Shown one piece after another: positions 5,145 through 5,400 of a stretch of DNA of 5,400 nt. Source of the DNA: DATAYF01 sp036272735 (GTDB lineage: Bacteria; Chloroflexota; Ktedonobacteria; Ktedonobacterales; Ktedonobacteraceae); the NCBI GenBank assembly GCA_036272735.1, contig DATAYF010000751.1, positions 1-5,400 of the forward strand, in the 5' to 3' direction. A model generated the notes under the pieces. The model ran no database searches. It was not told where the DNA came from and worked only from the letters and a program-made list of their open reading frames with translations. The position numbers and the translations under genes are program-made. How positions within the stretch are numbered: position 1 is the stretch's first letter; every line of letters begins with the position of its first letter.

Positions 5145-5400
5145 ATGGCAGCGAAGCGAACGAAGCGAACGAAGCGCAGGAGCGTTCCCCAGGAGAGCGG
5201 GGAGCCCCATCGCCGGACCCCGACGTTGCTGCTGGAAATGCCTCTCGTGGTGAACGAGGGCCAGGCAAAACCCCTGCGGGGACACCTGGAAGCAGGCAGG
5301 CAGCTCTACAATGCCGTGCTCTGTGAAGGACAACGACGACTCAGACAGATGCGTGCCGATCCGGCCTGGCTCGCAGCTCGCGCCATCCCCCGCGCCCAGC
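5145..5400 (+). CDS. tnpB: TnpB-family RNA-guided nuclease/transposase accessory protein, N-terminal part
   Basis: The frame is open from the ATG to the window edge (85 codons, no stop). After a lysine/arginine-rich tail (KRTKRTKRR, residues 4-12), the protein reads LLLEMPLVVNEGQ (28-40), HLEAGRQLYNAVL (47-59) and RRLRQMRADPAW (64-75). This is the beginning of TnpB/OrfB proteins of IS605 elements as known from Ktedonobacter-like genomes. TnpB uses an RNA transcribed from its own element to cut DNA at sites next to a short target motif, favouring retention of the element. The catalytic RuvC residues and zinc finger lie in the missing C-terminal part, so activity cannot be judged. The start is supported by the promoter ending at 5109; the Shine-Dalgarno (AAAGGCAGG, 5133-5141) is only fair. 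IscB is unlikely, because its characteristic N-terminal PLMP-type domain is absent. Confidence 0.78.
   Translation, partial: MAAKRTKRTKRRSVPQESGEPHRRTPTLLLEMPLVVNEGQAKPLRGHLEAGRQLYNAVLCEGQRRLRQMRADPAWLAARAIPRAQ
5154..5180 (+). repeat. 9-bp tandem repeat coding for a basic tail of TnpB
   Basis: AAGCGAACG occurs twice in tandem (5154-5171), and a third, diverged unit (AAGCGCAGG) follows. It codes for repeated Lys-Arg-Thr. The unit is a multiple of three, so slippage would lengthen or shorten the basic tail without breaking the frame. Confidence 0.75.

Larger units (their letters stand above)
5003..5400 (+). mobile_element. left part of an IS200/IS605 (IS1341-like) insertion sequence, cut by the window edge
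   Basis: The unit comprises a structured hairpin (5003-5043), a strong promoter (5080-5109) and the start of a tnpB gene. No tnpA (Y1 transposase) precedes it on this side, so it may be a tnpB-only element or have tnpA to the right. GC content is visibly higher than in the flanking SDR remnant. The exact left boundary cannot be fixed: these elements lack terminal inverted repeats and target duplications, and the right end is outside the window. Confidence 0.65.

Noticed and set aside
4941..5333. Minus-strand open frames across the tnpB start
   Set aside because: They oppose a recognisable TnpB frame and cross its promoter and hairpin, with low-complexity composition.
1..5400. CRISPR arrays, tRNA or rRNA genes, toxin-antitoxin or phage-defence operons
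   Set aside because: I saw no regularly spaced repeats, cloverleaf-like sequences or matching gene pairs by reading both strands.

Overview
The window is moderately GC-rich, has short intergenic gaps and carries ordinary sugar-metabolism genes plus the start of a TnpB-type insertion sequence. The protein sequences read like those of Ktedonobacteria (Chloroflexota). Examples are the ~600-residue thiamine-diphosphate enzyme beginning MAKEVSDF, the SMP-30 lactonase, and the TnpB N-terminus with LEMPLVVNEGQ and GRQLYNAVL. This taxonomic guess comes from recalled sequence resemblance, not from a search.

Layout, left to right. At 1-29 there is a perfect 14-bp-arm palindrome, probably a terminator. 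At 87-929 (minus) lies a TIM-barrel sugar phosphate isomerase/epimerase-like protein. A second palindrome of the same family at 1076-1106 ends the next minus-strand gene. At 1136-2926 (minus) is a thiamine-diphosphate-dependent enzyme of the pyruvate oxidase/acetolactate synthase superfamily. A 273-bp divergent intergenic region (2927-3199) holds a candidate promoter and an operator-like inverted repeat. At 3200-4084 (plus) is an SMP-30/gluconolactonase-family lactonase with all expected metal ligands. A 55-bp near-perfect palindrome (4103-4157) separates it from a convergent SDR pseudogene (4172-4944, minus). That SDR has lost its central catalytic part and changed frame. From about 5003 to the right edge is the left part of an IS200/IS605 (IS1341-like) element: a structured hairpin, a near-consensus promoter and the first 85 codons of tnpB.

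How the genes fit together: the lactonase, the isomerase/epimerase-like protein and the ThDP enzyme are all compatible with oxidation of sugars and of pyruvate-like intermediates. The two minus-strand enzymes are separated by a terminator and have separate promoter candidates, so this is a neighbourhood of single-gene units rather than one operon. I see no complete new multi-gene system. The best leads are the hairpin placed upstream of tnpB, the deletion-killed SDR beside it, the missing last metal-binding glutamate in the epimerase-like protein, the covarying pair of terminator palindromes, and the operator-like repeat before the lactonase gene.
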